A DNA stretch of 64,000 nt from Gammaproteobacteria bacterium (lineage in GTDB: Bacteria > Pseudomonadota > Gammaproteobacteria > Enterobacterales > Kangiellaceae): positions 62,001 through 126,000 of the forward strand of contig JABXHY010000023.1 in the NCBI GenBank assembly GCA_013373375.1, read 5' to 3'. Shown here piece by piece: positions 17,954 through 27,214 of this stretch. Position 1 is the stretch's first letter, and the number at the start of each line of letters is the position of its first letter. The notes under the pieces were generated by a model. That model saw only the letters and a program-made list of their open reading frames with translations. It ran no database searches and had not been told where the DNA came from. A program made the position numbers and the translations under genes.

Positions 17954-18738
17954 TCGAGTTCTTTTAAAAATAGTTTCTGAAATAATGCAATAAATGGATG
18001 AGATTGAAAACGACTTTGTTCGATGTATTCGACCGCCATCACGCCTTTGACACAATTAGTGAAAAAAATAGCATCTGCTGTTTCGAGCTTTTCTTTGTTT
18101 ATTTCGCACTCTTCATGCTCTATTGATTCATCTCGAGACCAGCTTAAGATTTTATTACGAACAACGCCTTCAACTCCACAATCGCTGATTATCGGTGTCA
18201 TTAATCGATTGTTTTTAATGCAAAAAATATTCGATTGAGTTCCGCAAATAACCTTTTTGTGATCCAACATTATGCCTTCCGCAAAACCATTTTGCTCGAC
18301 TTGTGTTCTTGCCATTACGTTATCGAGTCGATTGAGATGCTTCAAACCTCCTAGAAATTCATTTTTGCTTAGAGGAACATTGGTCCAAGTCGCATGAATT
18401 GATTGGTTAACAGAGATATCGGTGTCGAAAACATAAACGAGCGCATTGATAGAAGCATTATTGTTAACGCCATATCCTCTTTGGCTTTGTTCCCTCGTCA
18501 CTACAATTTTGACAATCCCTTGTTGAGGTAAGTGTTTTAAACATTGATTGATTGCTTCAATATTAAAGCCATTAAAACTTAGTTGGTGTGCGGAGTTAAT
18601 AAGCCGACTTATATGTTCAGCTTCAAACACCATTTTTTTATTAGCAATACGAGCTGTAGTAAAAAAGCCATCACCATATTGCAGCCCGCGATCCCGCGGA
18701 CTGACAATTGTATTTTCATTGACAAGAGTTACTCGCAC
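17950..18738 (-). CDS. pabC: Aminodeoxychorismate lyase
   Basis: 262 residues, a fold-type IV PLP enzyme. The cofactor lysine is in GGLKHLNRLDNV, and GFAEGIMLD and QSNIFCIKNN match the family. It converts 4-amino-4-deoxychorismate to p-aminobenzoate for folate synthesis. The start is a GTG at 18736-18738. The fabF-pabC-mltG-tmk-holB order is the classical gammaproteobacterial one, and a poor ribosome site suggests coupling to fabF. Confidence 0.92.
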   Translation of the reverse strand: MRVTLVNENTIVSPRDRGLQYGDGFFTTARIANKKMVFEAEHISRLINSAHQLSFNGFNIEAINQCLKHLPQQGIVKIVVTREQSQRGYGVNNNASINALVYVFDTDISVNQSIHATWTNVPLSKNEFLGGLKHLNRLDNVMARTQVEQNGFAEGIMLDHKKVICGTQSNIFCIKNNRLMTPIISDCGVEGVVRNKILSWSRDESIEHEECEINKEKLETADAIFFTNCVKGVMAVEYIEQSRFQSHPFIALFQKLFLKELE

Positions 18739-18747
18739 TCAGCTTTA

Positions 18748-19986
18748 TTACAATTTACTGAACAGTAAGGAACCGTTAGTTCCGCCAAACCCAAAGCTGT
18801 TGCAAAGCGTATGAGACATGCTCACTTCTTTTGCTTGATGAGGCACAAAATCTAAATCACAGCCCTCGTCTGGGTTATCTAAATTTAGCGTCGGTGGAGC
18901 CACTTGATCTCGCAATGCTAACACACTAAAAATGGCCTCGACACTTCCTGCAGCGCCCAACAAATGGCCAATTGCAGATTTAGTTGAGCTTACCAAAACG
19001 GAATTTGCGTGCGAGCCAAGCACTGATTTAATCGCAGTACACTCCGCTAGATCACCAGCTTTTGTTGAAGTGCCGTGCGCGTTTATATAGCCAATTGACT
19101 CTGCTGACAGTTCCGCATCTGCCAATGCATTACGCATTGCAGCAGCTGCACCCGAGCCATCTTCCGGCGGAGCAGTCATGTGGTGAGCATCACCACTCAT
19201 ACCAAATCCTGTCAATTCAGCATAAATATGTGCACCTCTGGCTTTAGCAGATTCATAATCTTCCAGCATCATTACGCCAGCACCATCGCCTAGTACAAAC
19301 CCATCTCTATCTTTGTCCCATGGTCTACTTGCCTTTGCAGGTTCGTCATTTCTGGTCGAAAGCGCTCGTGCTGCTGAAAATCCAGCGAGACCAATCGGAC
19401 AAGTCGCCATTTCAGCGCCGCCCGCAACCATAGCATCAGCATCACCGTAAGCAATCATTCTTGCCGCATGACCAATAGAGTGAACACCTGTAGTGCAAGC
19501 CGTTACAATTGAGATGTTAGGCCCTTTAAGACCGTACATAATAGATAGTTGCCCAGATACCATGTTGATTATGGAACCTGGTACATAAAATGGAGAGACT
19601 TTTCTTGGACCGCTGTTGTGAAGTTTTAAAATATTATTCTCGGTTGCCGACAATCCACCGATACCTGAGCCAACACACACACCGATACGGCTTGCATTAC
19701 TCTCAGTAACTTCATACCCAGAATCTTTAATTGCCTGAACGCTTGCTGCGATTCCAAATTGAATGAACTCATCAAACTTTTTTGCATCCTTCGCAGCCAT
19801 AAATTCCGACGCATCGAAACCTTTTACTGAAGCACTGAAGCGAGTTCCAAACTGACTGACATCAAAAGCTTCAATTGGAGCCACACCACTTTTGCCAGCT
19901 AAAAGCTCAGTCCAAGTTTCCTTAACCGAGAGGCCCAGCGGCGATACCATTCCTAATCCAGTTACAACGACTCGTCGACCTTTCAC
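18748..19986 (-). CDS. fabF: 3-oxoacyl-ACP synthase II
   Basis: 412 residues. The catalytic triad is visible: nucleophile Cys in [10 protein letters not shown], His in [11 protein letters not shown] and His in [12 protein letters not shown]. The C-terminus [14 protein letters not shown] is complete. It elongates acyl-ACP with malonyl-ACP, and in many bacteria adjusts chain length with temperature. It follows acpP after a 162-base gap that contains a terminator-like hairpin. Confidence 0.98.
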   Translation of the reverse strand: MKGRRVVVTGLGMVSPLGLSVKETWTELLAGKSGVAPIEAFDVSQFGTRFSASVKGFDASEFMAAKDAKKFDEFIQFGIAASVQAIKDSGYEVTESNASRIGVCVGSGIGGLSATENNILKLHNSGPRKVSPFYVPGSIINMVSGQLSIMYGLKGPNISIVTACTTGVHSIGHAARMIAYGDADAMVAGGAEMATCPIGLAGFSAARALSTRNDEPAKASRPWDKDRDGFVLGDGAGVMMLEDYESAKARGAHIYAELTGFGMSGDAHHMTAPPEDGSGAAAAMRNALADAELSAESIGYINAHGTSTKAGDLAECTAIKSVLGSHANSVLVSSTKSAIGHLLGAAGSVEAIFSVLALRDQVAPPTLNLDNPDEGCDLDFVPHQAKEVSMSHTLCNSFGFGGTNGSLLFSKL

Positions 19987-20075
19987 TAGCTTAACTCCTT
20001 TATTCGAAGATTTAATTAGCTGTTGGATACTGAAGGTCGCTATTTAACTTAATCACGACCACAATTAAAAACTTA

Positions 20076-20120
20076 CAAAAAAAAACCGCATTGAAAGCAC
20101 TCTTTCACTGCGGTTTTATT
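20076..20120. terminator. Terminator-like hairpin between acpP and fabF
   Basis: Stem AACCGCA-T-TGAAAG / CTTTCA-C-TGCGGTT, loop CACT, one 1x1 mismatch, with a T-run on both strands. For the minus strand it lies about 30 bases after the acpP stop. It would let acpP be made in excess over fabF, as expected for the most abundant carrier protein. Confidence 0.82.
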
Positions 20121-20148
20121 CACCAAAACAAATGCGTAGGAGCGTGTA

Positions 20149-20391
20149 TTACGCGCCTTCTACGTTTGCTTTGATGTAATCAACGGCCGCTTGGACCGTA
20201 CTGATTTTCTCTGCTTCTTCATCAGGAATCTCAGTGTCGAATTCTTCCTCAAGAGCCATTACTAGCTCAACGGTGTCTAATGAATCAGCACCTAGATCGT
20301 CAACAAAAGATGACTCAGCGGTAACTTCTTCTTCTTTTACGCCCAATTGCTCAACAACAATCTTTTTTACGCGCTCTTCAATAGTACTCAT
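20149..20391 (-). CDS. acpP: Acyl carrier protein
   Basis: 80 residues, acidic, with the phosphopantetheine serine in [18 protein letters not shown]. It carries growing acyl chains. A GGAGG ribosome site is 10 bases upstream. It is flanked by its own likely promoter region on one side and a terminator on the other, so it should be transcribed more than its neighbours. A FadR-like operator lies about 100 bases upstream. Confidence 0.98.
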   Translation of the reverse strand: MSTIEERVKKIVVEQLGVKEEEVTAESSFVDDLGADSLDTVELVMALEEEFDTEIPDEEAEKISTVQAAVDYIKANVEGA

Positions 20392-20454
20392 GACTATGTT
20401 TTTCCTCCAAATTCACAGGCTTTAATGCGCTGCTAGTTTATTGATTCGTAAAGA

Positions 20455-20464
20455 ACTTGCAAGT
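20455..20464. promoter_or_regulatory. 10-bp palindrome near the acpP promoter
   Basis: ACTTGCAAGT is a perfect palindrome in the 188-base fabG-acpP gap, followed at once by CGCAAGT. It overlaps a possible -35 (TTGCAA on the minus strand) with TAAACT 16 bases downstream. Both hexamers are only 4/6 matches. Confidence 0.25.
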
Positions 20465-20484
20465 CGCAAGTGCTAAATAATTCT

Positions 20485-20495
20485 TGGTCAGACCA
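20485..20495. promoter_or_regulatory. FadR-like operator upstream of acpP
   Basis: TGGTCAGACCA is a perfect 11-bp palindrome and matches the core TGGTCNGACCA of the FadR operator of gammaproteobacteria. It lies about 95 bases upstream of the acpP start. FadR activates unsaturated and other fatty-acid synthesis genes in E. coli, so a role here is plausible. No FadR gene is in the window. Confidence 0.55.
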
Positions 20496-20579
20496 CAACG
20501 TGACGCTATTATCGTGGTATTAAGTAATTAAAATCAAGCAGTTATTTAAAATGTAAGCAAACCATTTGTTATGATTTGT

Positions 20580-21326
20580 TTACGCCATATTCATGCCACC
20601 GTTAACATGAATCGTCTCTCCAGTAATGTATCCAGCTGATTCTGAAGCTAAAAATGCGACTGTCGCAGCAATATCTTCAGGTGCGCCCAACCGACCTAAA
20701 GCTATTGAATCCTGAAGAACGCCACGTTGTTCGTCAGATAGCGCTTGGGTCATATCAGTATCAATAAAGCCAGGCGCGACCACGTTAACCGTAATTCCAC
20801 GAGAGCCGACTTCTTTCGCTAGCGACTTGGAAAATCCTATAACGCCCGCTTTCGCCGCTGCGTAATTCGCTTGCCCAGGGTTACCCGTTGTTCCAACGAC
20901 TGACCCAACACTTATAATTCGTCCCCAGCGAGATTTTGTCATGCCTCTCAGACAGGCTTTGCTCAGTCGATAAATGGACGTAAGGTTGGTTTGTAAAATA
21001 CTGTCCCACTCGTCGTCTTTCATTCGCATTAGTAAATTATCTCGAGTAATACCTGCGTTATTAACTAACACATCAGGTGTCGCACCGAATTCTTGCTTGA
21101 TTTGATCCATCAACTGAGTAATCGAGTCTGCGTCTGAGACATCAACCACCATTCCTGAGCCACTGAAGTTCGCAGCTTTTAGGTAGTCGGATATTTTTTC
21201 TGCGCCACTACTGCTGGTCGCAGTTCCAATGACGGTAAATCCTTGGCTTGCAAGCGCACTAGCAATCGCCTTGCCTATGCCTCTACTCGCTCCAGTTACC
21301 AGCGCGATTTTGTTATTCTCTGCCAT
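20580..21326 (-). CDS. fabG: 3-oxoacyl-ACP reductase
   Basis: 248 residues, an SDR enzyme. NADP loop TGASRGIGKAIA, NNAGITRDN, active-site SVVG and YAAAKAG with its Lys, and a C-terminal GETIHVNGGMNMA, a tail that is standard for FabG. Reduces beta-ketoacyl-ACP in each elongation round. A GGGGA ribosome site precedes it, and a 54-base gap separates it from fabD. Confidence 0.98.
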   Translation of the reverse strand: MAENNKIALVTGASRGIGKAIASALASQGFTVIGTATSSSGAEKISDYLKAANFSGSGMVVDVSDADSITQLMDQIKQEFGATPDVLVNNAGITRDNLLMRMKDDEWDSILQTNLTSIYRLSKACLRGMTKSRWGRIISVGSVVGTTGNPGQANYAAAKAGVIGFSKSLAKEVGSRGITVNVVAPGFIDTDMTQALSDEQRGVLQDSIALGRLGAPEDIAATVAFLASESAGYITGETIHVNGGMNMA

Positions 21327-21380
21327 TAAAAATTCCCCGGATATTTTCTTAATTATTGGTATTAAAAGACGACTAAGGCT

Positions 21381-22310
21381 TTATTTAAGGGCCGCAATTG
21401 CAGCTTCGAATTTTTCCAACTCGTGAGTTATATGACTCGTCAATGACTTATCAATTCGCTTATTCAATCCACTTAACACATTACCTGCGCCACACTCGAT
21501 AATGTCTGTCGCAGATTGTTTCGCCATCCATTGTACCGTTTCTGTCCATCGAACTGGACTGTACAGTTGTTTAACCAACGCTTGTTTGATCATGGCAGGG
21601 TCATTTTCTATCGCAACATCGACATTATTTATGACCGGTATGGTTGGAGATTCGAAAGACAAAGATTCCAGGTGCTCTGCAAGCTGATCGGCTGCAGGCT
21701 TCATAAGAGCACAGTGCGACGGAACACTAACCGATAAAGGAAGTGCTCGTTTGGCGCCTTTATCTTTACAGGCAACCATTGCTCTCTCCACAGCGGAGGC
21801 GTTGCCAGCGATAACCACTTGACCGGGCGAGTTGTAATTCACCGGAGAGACCACTTCTCCTTGTTCACTTGCTGAGCAGGCTTCTGCGATTAATTCATCG
21901 TCTAGACCTATGATCGCAGCCATTTTTCCAGTACCTGCCGGAACCGCTTGTTGCATATACAGACCACGCGCCCTAACTAGCTTTACCGCATCAGCTAAAC
22001 TTAAAACGCCTGAACAAACTAACGCAGAATACTCACCTAAACTATGACCCGCTAACATTTCTGGTTTAGAACCGGAACTCTCAGACCATAAGCGCCAAAG
22101 CGCGACACTTGCCGTTAGTAATGCCGGTTGAGTATTTTCTGTTTGATTAAGCTTGTCACCAGGGCCTTGCTGACATAATTCCCATAAATCAAACTCAAGC
22201 GCTTCAGAAGCCTCTTTAAACGTATTGATTACCGTGGATTGTTCTGCAAAAGAGCCCAACATTCCAACGGATTGTGAGCCTTGCCCAGGAAACACAAACG
22301 CAATAGACAT
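21381..22310 (-). CDS. fabD: Malonyl-CoA:ACP transacylase
   Basis: 309 residues. Serine nucleophile in LAGHSLGEYSAL, His in SVPSHCALM, Arg in VKLVRARGLYMQ and Gln in FPGQGSQSVGML. Loads malonyl onto ACP. It follows fabH after 47 bases and has an AGGAG ribosome site. Normal length. Confidence 0.98.
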   Translation of the reverse strand: MSIAFVFPGQGSQSVGMLGSFAEQSTVINTFKEASEALEFDLWELCQQGPGDKLNQTENTQPALLTASVALWRLWSESSGSKPEMLAGHSLGEYSALVCSGVLSLADAVKLVRARGLYMQQAVPAGTGKMAAIIGLDDELIAEACSASEQGEVVSPVNYNSPGQVVIAGNASAVERAMVACKDKGAKRALPLSVSVPSHCALMKPAADQLAEHLESLSFESPTIPVINNVDVAIENDPAMIKQALVKQLYSPVRWTETVQWMAKQSATDIIECGAGNVLSGLNKRIDKSLTSHITHELEKFEAAIAALK

Positions 22311-22357
22311 AAACCAAAACTCCTAGTTTAAATTTATATTCTTAAAGTTATAGGTAT

Positions 22358-23320
22358 TTAAAATTTGATTAATGCTGAAGCCCAGGCAAAACCACCGCCA
22401 AAAGTCTCGAGCAAAACAGTTTGACCTTTTTTGATCCGACCATCGCGGATAGCTTCATCAAGCGCCAAAGGAATCGACGCACTCGACGTATTGCCGTGAC
22501 GATTTACAGTTACCACAACTTGTTCCATTGGCATTTGCAGTTTTTTTGCCGTTGCCTGAATGATTCGAATGTTCGCTTGATGTGGCACTAACCAGTCGAT
22601 GTCAGCCTTTGATAATTGGTTGGCCTCTAAGGTTTCATCAACAATACTGCTCAATGTTTTCACGGCAACTTTAAAAACTTCATTTCCGCTCATAAATACT
22701 TTGGGATTAGTACAGCCTTCGGTCTGACCACGAATAGCATTTGGGGAGTAAAGTAAATCCACGTACTTTCCATCGGCGTGAACATGAGTCGACATAACGC
22801 CTGGCTCTTCACTCGCCGACATTACGACCGCACCTGCACCATCACCAAATAAAACACAGGTGGTTCGATCTGACCAATCGACAATGCGAGAAAGAACTTC
22901 CGTTCCAATTACGAGAATATTTTTCTTATGACCAGATTTAATGTATTGGTCTGCGATACTCATACCATAAACAAAACCAGCGCAAGCGGCTGTTACATCA
23001 AAGGCAGCAACACCTTCCAAACCTAAATGTCGTGTCACGAAACATGCGGTGCTAGGAAACAAACGATCAGGCGTTGCGGTTGCACAAATAATCATATCAA
23101 TATCGTGCTTGTCTAACCCAGCGGCTTCAATTGCTTTCAAACCGGCTTTTGCCGCTAATGTTGAAGCTGAGTCACCATCACTAACGATATGACGCTGTTC
23201 GATTCCTGTTCTCTCAACAATCCACTCATGACTCGTTTCGACCATTTTTTCTAAATCATGATTGGTACGAATAGTTTCCGGCAAATAGCTCCCAGTACCT
23301 GTAATTCGGCTGTGCATCAT
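22358..23320 (-). CDS. fabH: 3-oxoacyl-ACP synthase III
   Basis: 320 residues. Catalytic Cys in [10 protein letters not shown], His in VPHQANIRI and Asn in [11 protein letters not shown], the full FabH triad; the C-terminus is [14 protein letters not shown]. Starts fatty-acid chains from acetyl-CoA and malonyl-ACP. Two bases after plsX, so the two are coupled. Confidence 0.98.
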   Translation of the reverse strand: MMHSRITGTGSYLPETIRTNHDLEKMVETSHEWIVERTGIEQRHIVSDGDSASTLAAKAGLKAIEAAGLDKHDIDMIICATATPDRLFPSTACFVTRHLGLEGVAAFDVTAACAGFVYGMSIADQYIKSGHKKNILVIGTEVLSRIVDWSDRTTCVLFGDGAGAVVMSASEEPGVMSTHVHADGKYVDLLYSPNAIRGQTEGCTNPKVFMSGNEVFKVAVKTLSSIVDETLEANQLSKADIDWLVPHQANIRIIQATAKKLQMPMEQVVVTVNRHGNTSSASIPLALDEAIRDGRIKKGQTVLLETFGGGFAWASALIKF

Positions 23321-23322
23321 AT

Positions 23323-24345
23323 TTAAATCCTACTATTTACTAAGCGTTCGACTTCTTCAGCGATTTTTTCTGGTACTTTATAATCGACTTCTTTTATCGC
23401 TTCTTCAATTGCATGGGCAGTGGCCTTAATTGACGCACCACCATGACTCTTGACCACAATTCCCTTGAGACCTATAAGGGTTGCGCCATTGTACTGGTCT
23501 GGATCAATCTGAGACTTGAATGATTTCAGAATTGGGCGAATTAGCAATCCGACCAGTTTGGTAAGGACGTTAGCATCAAAAGCGAGACGTAACTTTGTCG
23601 CCAATAACTTAACGATTCCTTCACTTGCTTTAAGTACATTATTCCCGGTAAATCCATCCGTCACAACAACATCGCACTTACCGGAGAAAATATCGTCGCC
23701 TTCAATAAAACCAACGTAGTTTATTCCTTCACAATCTGCCAATAAATGCGATGCCTGCTTTACTTGGTCATTACCTTTTATTTCCTCTTCCCCTATGTTC
23801 AACAATCCTACATGAGGATGATCGATTGCATCTATCGATTTTGCTAATACTGAGCCCATAATACCAAATTGAAATAATGTCTCTGAATCACAATCAACAT
23901 TTGCACCAAGATCGAGCATATAAGTATGCCCTGTCTGAGTAGGTATGGCGGTTATAATCGCTGGACGATCAATTCCGGGAATCATTTTGAGAATAAAGCG
24001 AGCAAGCGCCATCAAAGCACCAGTATTCCCAGCACTGACACAGGCATCAGCTTTTCCTTCAGCAACCGATTGCAAAGCACGTCGCATCGACGAATCTCGT
24101 TTACCGCGAAGCGCAGTAGACGGCTTATCTTGCATCTCAACTACATCGTTACAATGAATAATCTCGACTCGCTCAGTAAATTTGCTTTTATGTGAGTCAA
24201 GTTCAGCTTGTATTAGCAGCGAATCGCCGAATAACTGGAGATGAAGTTTAGGGTATTTCTGAAGTATAAGGATGGAGGAAGCAACTGACACAGGAGGTCC
24301 AAAATCCCCTCCCATGCAGTCAATTGCCAGTGTGATATTTTTCAC
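23323..24345 (-). CDS. plsX: Phosphate acyltransferase PlsX
   Basis: About 340 residues from a GTG at 24343-24345, chosen because the product then starts [17 protein letters not shown], exactly where PlsX homologues begin. A TTG at 24376-24378 would add 11 residues encoded by a palindrome and is less likely. Conserved motifs include [22 protein letters not shown] and [14 protein letters not shown]. It makes acyl-phosphate from acyl-ACP for phospholipid synthesis. The rpmF-plsX-fabHDG arrangement is classical; only a weak GAG ribosome site precedes the GTG. Confidence 0.93.
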   Translation of the reverse strand: MKNITLAIDCMGGDFGPPVSVASSILILQKYPKLHLQLFGDSLLIQAELDSHKSKFTERVEIIHCNDVVEMQDKPSTALRGKRDSSMRRALQSVAEGKADACVSAGNTGALMALARFILKMIPGIDRPAIITAIPTQTGHTYMLDLGANVDCDSETLFQFGIMGSVLAKSIDAIDHPHVGLLNIGEEEIKGNDQVKQASHLLADCEGINYVGFIEGDDIFSGKCDVVVTDGFTGNNVLKASEGIVKLLATKLRLAFDANVLTKLVGLLIRPILKSFKSQIDPDQYNGATLIGLKGIVVKSHGGASIKATAHAIEEAIKEVDYKVPEKIAEEVERLVNSRI

Positions 24346-24354
24346 AGAGTGAGC

Positions 24355-24373
24355 TCGGAACGGACCGTTCCGA
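24355..24373. promoter_or_regulatory. Palindrome/hairpin between rpmF and plsX
   Basis: TCGGAACGG-A-CCGTTCCGA: two perfect nine-base arms. In the rpmF-plsX mRNA it can fold as an 8-bp stem with a GUC loop. It lies six bases after the rpmF stop and nine bases before the plsX GTG. It has no T-run, so it is not a standard terminator; it may be an operator or an RNA element. Confidence 0.5.
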
Positions 24374-24378
24374 AACAA

Positions 24379-24543
24379 CTAGATGACTTTACGACCTTTA
24401 TAGTAACCGTCAGCAGTCATATGATGACGACGATGAATTTCACCAGTCGTGTTGTCTTCTGACAATGTTGGTCCGTTTAAAGCATCATGTGAACGACGCA
24501 TGCCACGCTTTGAGCGTGTTTTACGATTCTGTTGTACAGCCAT
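24379..24543 (-). CDS. rpmF: 50S ribosomal protein L32
   Basis: 54 residues: [20 protein letters not shown] at the start and [12 protein letters not shown] at the end, a clear L32. It has no cysteines, so it is the zinc-free type. AGGAG lies 10 bases upstream of the ATG. It lies 22 bases after the YceD gene, as in E. coli. Confidence 0.98.
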   Translation of the reverse strand: MAVQQNRKTRSKRGMRRSHDALNGPTLSEDNTTGEIHRRHHMTADGYYKGRKVI

Positions 24544-24565
24544 GGGGGTTTCTCCTAATTTTCAG

Positions 24566-25081
24566 TTATTCTCTCGAATTCTTTTTTAAGCCTTCCAACA
24601 CAGCAAATGGATTCGGCTTCTTTTCAGTCTCTTGTATTCTTGGCCCAAAAGTTTGACTTTCTGGCGCCTCTGGTGAAGACAGTGCTATCGGTAATGATAA
24701 AATTAACTCGTCTTCTACCAATGTAATCAAATCCAGCTCTTCGCTGTCGAACAGAAAAGGTTCGTATTCATCTGGTACCGAGGCCATTGCCTCTTCTGAC
24801 AATACGGGACAAAACTTTACTGTTCTTTCAATTGCATAATCAATTGTTTTGAACGTCGTTTGGCAAATCATTTGAACATTGCCCAACAATCGACATTCCA
24901 ATATTTTTCTACGATCTTCGTCGACAGAACCTGCCACTTTTGCTGTAATATCGCCTTCGTTACTGGCCAACGATTGTGTTAATCGTGCCAACTGCTTTAC
25001 CGGGATAACACGTTCAGTGCTGGCTCGGTTTTCAGCAAGTTTAAAAGGATTTATCGACCAGACGACCGCAGCATTTTTCAT
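24566..25081 (-). CDS. yceD: YceD family protein (DUF177), 23S rRNA accumulation
   Basis: 171 residues. The YceD signature is CRLLGNVQMICQTTFKTIDYAIERTVKFCPV, of which the C-x-C-like core and arginine pattern are conserved, and the C-terminal PNPFAVLEGLKK. Homologues are needed for normal large-subunit rRNA accumulation and are usually encoded before rpmF, as here. The mechanism is not known in detail. Confidence 0.92.
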   Translation of the reverse strand: MKNAAVVWSINPFKLAENRASTERVIPVKQLARLTQSLASNEGDITAKVAGSVDEDRRKILECRLLGNVQMICQTTFKTIDYAIERTVKFCPVLSEEAMASVPDEYEPFLFDSEELDLITLVEDELILSLPIALSSPEAPESQTFGPRIQETEKKPNPFAVLEGLKKNSRE

Positions 25082-25288
25082 AGGCGCGCAATTCTATAGA
25101 TAAACACTTGAAAGGTCAAAGAAAAATTGCCTTGAGAGCAGTAACTCCGGACGATTTAATAATGTTGTCAATAGCACAAAATATAGTCATTGTTAAATAA
25201 GCAAAGACTTCCTATTAAGAATTGCAACTTTATTACTTTATATTGTTATTTTTCAATCACTTAGAAAACCAGTATTAAAGCGATTATT

Positions 25289-25885
25289 ATGTTTATTCTT
25301 GCCTCATCGAGCGTCTACCGGTTAAAACAACTCCACCAGTTAGGAATATTTCCCGAAACTCGATCACCTGATATCGACGAAACGCCATTAGAAAACGAGA
25401 GTCCTAAGTTCCTTGCCGAGCGACTAGCGCTTAAAAAAGCATCAAAAGTCGAGCAGCAGCTAAAGGATGAAACCTTCCGTTATATTATAGGGTCAGATCA
25501 AGTGGCATCTTTTGACGATACAATTCTGGGCAAACCAGTCACTAAACAGCGTGCTGAAGAACAGCTAAAAATTTGTTCAGGAAAACACGTCAATTTTTAT
25601 ACAACTGTTTGTCTTATTGACCGAAAAAACAATCAAAACTATCAATATACTGATACCACAACTGTTAAATTTAGGTCATTATCAATCATAGAAATCAATC
25701 AATATATTGAAGCGGAATCTCCGTTGGACTGCGCCGGAAGTTTTAAATGTGAAGGCTTAGGTATCAGTCTGTTTGAGGCAATAAAAACGGAAGATCCTTC
25801 AGCCTTAATTGGATTACCTTTAATTGGCTTGAATTCTTTACTACTTGAGTCTGGCTTTAACTGTATTTTGACTAAACCGCAATAA
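25289..25885 (+). CDS. yceF: Maf-type nucleotide pyrophosphatase, YceF-like
   Basis: 198 residues. The Maf fold shows ILASSSVYRLKQL at the start, SPDIDETPLENESP, IIGSDQVASF and GKPVTKQRAEEQL, ending with DPSALIGLPL. The first-loop and DQVA pattern fit the YceF subgroup, which hydrolyses 7-methyl-GTP. It is divergent from yceD, the same neighbourhood as in E. coli. Substrate assignment rests on subgroup resemblance. Confidence 0.9.
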   Translation: MFILASSSVYRLKQLHQLGIFPETRSPDIDETPLENESPKFLAERLALKKASKVEQQLKDETFRYIIGSDQVASFDDTILGKPVTKQRAEEQLKICSGKHVNFYTTVCLIDRKNNQNYQYTDTTTVKFRSLSIIEINQYIEAESPLDCAGSFKCEGLGISLFEAIKTEDPSALIGLPLIGLNSLLLESGFNCILTKPQ

Positions 25886-25924
25886 TTCGTTTTGTTAAGC
25901 GTTGGTTATACTTTTCATACTCCC

Positions 25925-25971
25925 ATAGTTGTTAAAGCTTGATAGTTGTTAAAGATCAATAGTTGTTAAAG
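25925..25971 (+). repeat. Three tandem 17-bp repeats before the diguanylate cyclase
   Basis: Three perfect copies of ATAGTTGTTAAAG at 25925, 25942 and 25959, each followed by a 4-base spacer (CTTG, ATCA, CTCG), giving a strict 17-bp period. They lie about 120-160 bases upstream of the candidate promoter of the diguanylate cyclase. The rest of the 278-base gap shows nothing else recognisable except that promoter. Confidence 0.85.
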
Positions 25972-26086
25972 CTCGAATTTCAGCTAAAGTATTTAGTGCG
26001 GTCTCATTTACTAACTTAAGTCAAAATGAATGAACCCATTGGATTATCGGGGCCGAAATTCAATTAAACTAATGTGCTTATAAACT

Positions 26087-26115
26087 TTATCAACTCACAT
26101 CCCCTACTCTATAAA
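26087..26115 (+). promoter_or_regulatory. Candidate sigma70 promoter of the diguanylate cyclase
   Basis: TTATCA (4/6) and TATAAA (5/6) separated by 17 bases, with a start expected near 26122, leaving a leader of about 40 bases before the GTG. Confidence 0.5.
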
Positions 26116-26163
26116 AAGTTTGGCAAACGAATTACAAGCATATGACAAGAGGTCGGCATTAAA

Positions 26164-27144
26164 GTGGTATCGAAGAGCTCTCAAATTAAGCTTTTGACCG
26201 CTATGAGCTTGTTCGGATTTATAGTCATTTTCCCTTTTGGAATTTATCGAATCCTGACCAACGATTATGCCGTAGCGATACTCGACTGCGTTATATCGTC
26301 AGCTATGCTTGGCATTTTTTTGTTTGTTAGAAAAACTCACAATATTTTTTATGCCAGTTTGTTTTTATGTACTCTGTGCAATCTAGGTGTTTTATATACG
26401 CTGCATCTAAAAGGCTCAGAACAAGTCGTTTGGGCTTTCCCGGCTTTGGTTCTATCATTTTATTTATTGTCACCCAAAGTTGCGATTACCATAAACAGTA
26501 TTACAGGAGTTGTAATTACTGCACTTATTTTCGGTCATGCGAATCCAACAACCTTTGCCGCCTCGATAATGACTTTAATAATGACCAATCTATTTGCATG
26601 GAGTTTTTCAACACAAGCTAACAAACATTCTCTTGAATTGAATAACATTGCCAATAATGATGCTTTAACAGGATGTAGAAATCGTAGAGCGTTAAATCAA
26701 AAAATAGAAAGCGTAGTAACCAAAAATCAACAGCAGCCAGAACCTATGTCCTTAATCTTATTTGATATTGACCATTTTAAAGCTATTAACGATGAGCACG
26801 GTCATGATGTTGGCGATCAAATTTTATGTCGACTCGTTTTAGTTATGAATCAACGCATTCGCATCAGTGACGACCTATACCGTATTGGAGGCGAAGAGTT
26901 TCTAATTCTTCCCATCGATAGCGATCATAATGGAGCAAAAAAACTCGCTGAAGAGCTGAGAATCAGAGTGATGGAAGACTTTGAAATGTCTGAGTATAGC
27001 GTCACTATTTCGTTAGGCGTCGCTCAATATGACAAAGAGGAAACTCCAGAGTCTTGGCTTAAGCGAGCGGACGAAGCTCTTTATTCTGCGAAACGCTCAG
27101 GGAGAAACCAAACTCAAATCGCTCCTTCTGGAGTAACTAAATAG
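26164..27144 (+). CDS. Membrane diguanylate cyclase
   Basis: 326 residues with a GTG start. About six transmembrane segments fill the first 165 residues, with no known sensory domain. The GGDEF domain follows, with the catalytic sequence YRIGGEEFLIL (GGEEF is active) and LILFDIDHFKAINDEHGHDVGDQ for substrate binding. RISD precedes the signature by five residues, the canonical c-di-GMP inhibitory I-site. It should make c-di-GMP under product inhibition. Targets could include the flagellum/chemotaxis or pilus functions in this window; that is inference only. Confidence 0.9.
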   Translation: MVSKSSQIKLLTAMSLFGFIVIFPFGIYRILTNDYAVAILDCVISSAMLGIFLFVRKTHNIFYASLFLCTLCNLGVLYTLHLKGSEQVVWAFPALVLSFYLLSPKVAITINSITGVVITALIFGHANPTTFAASIMTLIMTNLFAWSFSTQANKHSLELNNIANNDALTGCRNRRALNQKIESVVTKNQQQPEPMSLILFDIDHFKAINDEHGHDVGDQILCRLVLVMNQRIRISDDLYRIGGEEFLILPIDSDHNGAKKLAEELRIRVMEDFEMSEYSVTISLGVAQYDKEETPESWLKRADEALYSAKRSGRNQTQIAPSGVTK

Positions 27145-27214
27145 CTGAATAACCGAGTAACTCGCAGTTCTACCAGCTCAATTAACTATTTTCGTTAATC
27201 TTCAATTAAGTTTT

